This document shows positions 44,694 through 47,325 of a DNA stretch of 47,325 nt, piece after piece. Every line of letters begins with the position of its first letter. Within the stretch, counting starts at the first letter, position 1. The notes beneath the pieces were generated by a model, which was not told where the DNA came from, ran no database searches, and was given only the letters and a program-made list of their open reading frames with translations. The position numbers and the translations under genes are program-made. The stretch lies in NCBI GenBank assembly GCA_016744435.1, contig JADGEJ010000029.1, positions 1 through 47,325 of the forward strand, written 5' to 3'. The DNA is from Lentibacter sp. GTDB lineage: Bacteria; Pseudomonadota; Alphaproteobacteria; Rhodobacterales; Rhodobacteraceae.

Positions 44694-45458
44694 CTACCTT
44701 TCTGCCGCCCGCAACGGGAACACCTGCAACTGTCCAAACGTGCCTCGACTTACATCTGCGTCAATGCCGTACATGATCTTCAGGTTTGTCGGCGTCAAAA
44801 CCTGTTCTGCCGGGCCAGCTGTGATCTTCTTGCCGCCCTGAAGTCCGATCAACCGATCGGCAAACTGTGCTGCCAGATTCAGATCGTGCATGGCGACACC
44901 CACGACAGTTCCATTCTGCCCAGCGTGTTTTCGGAGGCGTTCTAGAACCAGCAACTGATGGCGCAGATCCAATGCTGCTGTTGGTTCATCCAACAGGAGA
45001 ATTCGGGGTTCACGGAACAAGGCCTGCGACAGGAAAACCAACTGACGTTGCCCGCCGCTGATTTCATCAAGACGCCGGGTGTGCAGGGACGTCAGGCCAA
45101 AGACTGACAAGGCCGACATGGCCTCGTCGACAAGGGATGATGGCACGCGCATCCCCAACGTGCCCAGCCGTCCCAAAAGCACGACTTCAAGGACAGTCAG
45201 CGAGGACGTAGCGCTGGTGTCTTGTGGCATATAGGCAATGTGGCGCCGCCGATCAGCCGGCGTCATCAGAGTGCCGTTCAAATGCAGTTCCCCCGTGGAC
45301 GGCGTCAGCCCGGCCAGCGCTTTCAGGAACGTCGATTTCCCGGCCCCGTTGCAGCCAATCAGGGCCGTGATCTGCCCCTTGGGCCATTGATCGCTCAGCG
45401 ACCGGATCACCGGAGTGGCACCATAGGATGCGTTTAAATCAGAGATCAGAAAGCTCAC
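44694..45458 (-). CDS. Iron-siderophore-type ABC ATPase
   Basis: 254 residues. Walker A GCNGAGKSTFLKALAG near 35-50, signature ISGGQRQLVFLSQALF near 138-153, Walker B ILLLDEPTAALDLRHQ near 158-173 and the switch His in VAMHDLNLAAQFADRL near 197. It belongs to the FecE/FepC group. Start and permease stop overlap by four bases. It is the last gene of a binding protein-permease-ATPase operon. The cargo could be a ferric siderophore, haem or cobalamin; no regulatory site is in view to choose. Confidence 0.92.
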   Translation of the reverse strand: MSFLISDLNASYGATPVIRSLSDQWPKGQITALIGCNGAGKSTFLKALAGLTPSTGELHLNGTLMTPADRRRHIAYMPQDTSATSSLTVLEVVLLGRLGTLGMRVPSSLVDEAMSALSVFGLTSLHTRRLDEISGGQRQLVFLSQALFREPRILLLDEPTAALDLRHQLLVLERLRKHAGQNGTVVGVAMHDLNLAAQFADRLIGLQGGKKITAGPAEQVLTPTNLKIMYGIDADVSRGTFGQLQVFPLRAAER

Positions 45459-46555
45459 CAGTTCCTCCTTTGGCTGCGCAATATGAGGAAGAACAGGAAC
45501 GGCACACCGATCAGGGCGGTTACGATGCCGATCGGGATCACACCACCGGGGGAAACCAGCTTGGACAATACCGAAGCCCCAGTCATGGTGATGGCCCCCA
45601 TCAGCGCCGACATGGGCAGCAAAAGGCGTTGATCCTCCCCCACCAGCATGCGCGCGATGTGGGGGGCGACCAGACCAACAAATCCGATCGTGCCAACAAA
45701 GGCCACCGCGCCAGAGGTCAGCAGGGCAACCAGGCCGAACAGTTTGATCCTAAGCCCCTGAACATTCACGCCGATGGCTGCCGCGCGGGCATCGCCAAGG
45801 CGCAGCGCCGTCAACTGCCAGAGATTGGGCAATACAGCAAAGCTGCATACTGCAAAGATCACGGCAACAATGGGCACATTCGCCCAACTGGCCTTGAGCA
45901 GGGACCCGAACAACCAAAACACAATGGATTGCAGCACTTCGGGCGATGCCAGATATTGCACCAAGGATTGGGCCGACTGGAACATGAACAGCGTGGCGAT
46001 ACCGGCCAGCACCATGATTTCCGGACTCATCCCGCGCATTCGCGCGAAGGCAAAAACAAGGGCCGCCGCGGCGGCGCACATGGCAAAAGCGGCCAGCGGA
46101 ATTGTCAGCCAAGGCACAAATGGCAAGGACACACCGGTCAGAATGACCAGTGCCGCGCCAAATCCGGCGGCGGCTGAAAACCCAAGAGTGTACGGGCTTG
46201 CCAAAGGGTTTCCCAGAATCGTCTGCATGTGCACGCCCGCTGTGCCTAGTGACATCCCCACAAGAACAGCCATGCAGGTCATCGGCAAACGGATATCATG
46301 CACGATCACGTTGGTCATCGGGTCAGCCTGCGCTGGTGTGAACAGAGTGCGCAGCACATCTCCCACGGACAGCATAGCAGGACCGATAAGGATGTCGGCC
46401 ACAATCAGAATGGCAAGCAGCGCAATCGTCCCGCCAAGACGAAGCACCCTGCCGCGGGCCAGATTGCGATACCCCCCGCATAGAAGATGGGCGTCGGGGG
46501 CGGCGTTTGCCGCCCCCTTCGTTTCTGTCGTATCAGCCATATGAGTGCCTGCCAT
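45455..46555 (-). CDS. Iron-siderophore-type ABC permease (FecCD family)
   Basis: 366 residues with a polar N-terminus of about 35 residues and about nine to ten membrane helices. Landmarks are LGTAGVHMQTILGNPLASPYTLGFSAAAGFGAAL near 105-138, FVGTIGFVGLVAPHIARMLVGEDQR near 285-310 and the final GVPFLFFLILRSQRR. A single permease gene implies a homodimer. The ATG at 46555 shares a base with the binding protein stop (TGATG). The ATG at 46540, preceded by AGG, would be five residues shorter and is equally possible. Confidence 0.9.
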   Translation of the reverse strand: MAGTHMADTTETKGAANAAPDAHLLCGGYRNLARGRVLRLGGTIALLAILIVADILIGPAMLSVGDVLRTLFTPAQADPMTNVIVHDIRLPMTCMAVLVGMSLGTAGVHMQTILGNPLASPYTLGFSAAAGFGAALVILTGVSLPFVPWLTIPLAAFAMCAAAAALVFAFARMRGMSPEIMVLAGIATLFMFQSAQSLVQYLASPEVLQSIVFWLFGSLLKASWANVPIVAVIFAVCSFAVLPNLWQLTALRLGDARAAAIGVNVQGLRIKLFGLVALLTSGAVAFVGTIGFVGLVAPHIARMLVGEDQRLLLPMSALMGAITMTGASVLSKLVSPGGVIPIGIVTALIGVPFLFFLILRSQRRNW

Positions 46556-47325
46556 CAGTTGTCGGTTTTGGGCAGCTGGGTCATATAGGTACCCTTGAAC
46601 TTGACCGGCATATAGGTGGCAAAGAACCGATCAAGCGCCGCTTGCGGATCAACATCGGCGAAGGCCTCCGGATACATCGCTTTGGCCAGGAACTGCAGGA
46701 ACGCATAGTCGTACAAGGTGCGGTTGCCGCCGTGATAAATGCCAAAGACTTTGCCGTCCTTCACCGCATCCAGACCATCCCAGCCCGGGCGCCCCAGATA
46801 GGCCTGCATCCGCTCATGGGTCAGCGCGCTGTCGACACCCGGCCCCATGACCACCGCCTGGTCACGACCTGCCCAGCCGGACCCTGCCAGCAGGATCACC
46901 TGCGGGTTTTGCGCCAGCACGTATTCCGGGCTGAGCTTGCCCCAGTTGCTGATTTGGCCATTGGCAATGTTGGTGGCTTTCAACTGGTCGATCACGCTGC
47001 CCCATTGGGTGCCGGAATATGAGTTGTCGATCGTGTCTTTACCTTTACGACCCAGCTCCACATAGACTCTGGGCGCTGACCCTTCGGGCAATGCTGCCAG
47101 ACGTTTTTCCACATCACCCACGGCTGCGGCATATTCGCCGGCCAGTGTGGTGGCACGATCTTCGGCCCCCATGATCTGACCCAATAGCTGGGTGGACTGG
47201 ACGTGTTTTTCCAAAGTCTGGGCATTGTAGTCAAGCACAACAACCGGGATGCCTGCGGCTTCGATCCGGTCTGCGACATCTCCCAGTGCCTTGTATTGCC
47301 ATGCGGCCAGCAGCGCGACGTCGGG
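46555..47325 (-). CDS. Iron-siderophore-type periplasmic binding protein, C-terminal part
   Basis: The frame is open to the right edge of the window, so the N-terminus with its signal peptide is missing; 256 residues are visible. They form the later part of a FecB/FepB-type fold: PDVALLAAWQYKALGDVADRIEAAGIPVVVLDYN, EDRATTLAGEYAAAVGDVEKRLAAL, PRVYVELGRKGKDTIDNSYSGTQWGSVIDQLKA, LAQNPQVILLAGSGW and GRPGWDGLDAVKDGKVFGIYHGGNRTLYDYAFLQFLAKAMYPEAF. The conserved Glu residues that dock on the permease are partly in view. It starts the operon that continues with the permease and ATPase. Confidence 0.9.
   Translation of the reverse strand, partial: PDVALLAAWQYKALGDVADRIEAAGIPVVVLDYNAQTLEKHVQSTQLLGQIMGAEDRATTLAGEYAAAVGDVEKRLAALPEGSAPRVYVELGRKGKDTIDNSYSGTQWGSVIDQLKATNIANGQISNWGKLSPEYVLAQNPQVILLAGSGWAGRDQAVVMGPGVDSALTHERMQAYLGRPGWDGLDAVKDGKVFGIYHGGNRTLYDYAFLQFLAKAMYPEAFADVDPQAALDRFFATYMPVKFKGTYMTQLPKTDN

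Noticed and set aside
45428-46177. Plus-strand frame of 249 codons opposite the FecCD permease
   Set aside because: Composition dominated by His, Gln, Gly and Arg, typical of the reverse complement of membrane-protein genes.

Overview
The window looks like chromosome of a marine alphaproteobacterium of the Rhodobacterales (Roseobacter group). This rests on gene content: an FYDLN-acid (TIGR02300) protein beside tRNA-Ala, a DUF1127 protein, a form II CO-dehydrogenase-like cox operon, a Mn-type SitABCD transporter behind a Mur/Fur-like operator, a PAS-LuxR regulator beside a branched-chain-type ABC cluster, and a C-rich intergenic element I associate with this group. No rRNA, CRISPR array, integrase or complete insertion sequence is visible.

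Layout. 1-4.2 kb: the start of a class III aminotransferase, a DUF1127 gene, then a poorly recognisable stretch (a 559-aa membrane orphan, a 103-aa membrane protein, a broken ORF inside 13-bp direct repeats) that ends at the 3' end of tRNA-Ala(GGC) and may be a degraded island. 4.3-9.5 kb: housekeeping genes (FYDLN protein, YgjP-type peptidase, GntR regulator with its own operator, cation/proton antiporter, accA, LysE exporter, Lrp regulator). 9.6-14.3 kb: a vitamin B12 uptake operon btuB-btuF-btuC-btuD behind a cobalamin riboswitch. 14.5-22.4 kb: a methyltransferase, then an operon of a branched-chain-type ABC importer with an alpha/beta hydrolase and an SDR dehydrogenase, read away from a PAS-LuxR regulator. 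22.4-25.9 kb: sitABCD manganese uptake with a palindromic operator. 26.0-26.9 kb: a chimeric ORF (front of an FAD dehydrogenase joined to the tail of a TetR regulator) and a hairpin-rich intergenic region. 26.9-36.1 kb: coxD-E-G-S-L-M, with a divergent xdhC and a thiamine-diphosphate enzyme.

36.1-40 kb: a small secreted protein, a frameshifted serine hydrolase, and a probable zinc-starvation locus. In that locus a Zur-like operator lies between a COG0523 metallochaperone GTPase and a HisI paralogue in which one of the three zinc cysteines is replaced by Asp, followed by a RibD deaminase-domain paralogue. A remnant of a GFA-family gene lies downstream. 40-44.4 kb: an Ada-type regulator overlapping a PEP mutase/isocitrate lyase-family gene, a monooxygenase with a divergent AraC regulator, and an HxlR regulator divergent from a medium-chain oxidoreductase. 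44.7 kb to the end: an iron-siderophore-type ABC importer whose binding protein runs off the window.

Metal and cofactor supply recurs through the window (B12, Mn, Zn sparing, Fe siderophore). The zinc locus and the chimeric ORF are the most distinctive observations. All family assignments come from reading motifs, without database searches.
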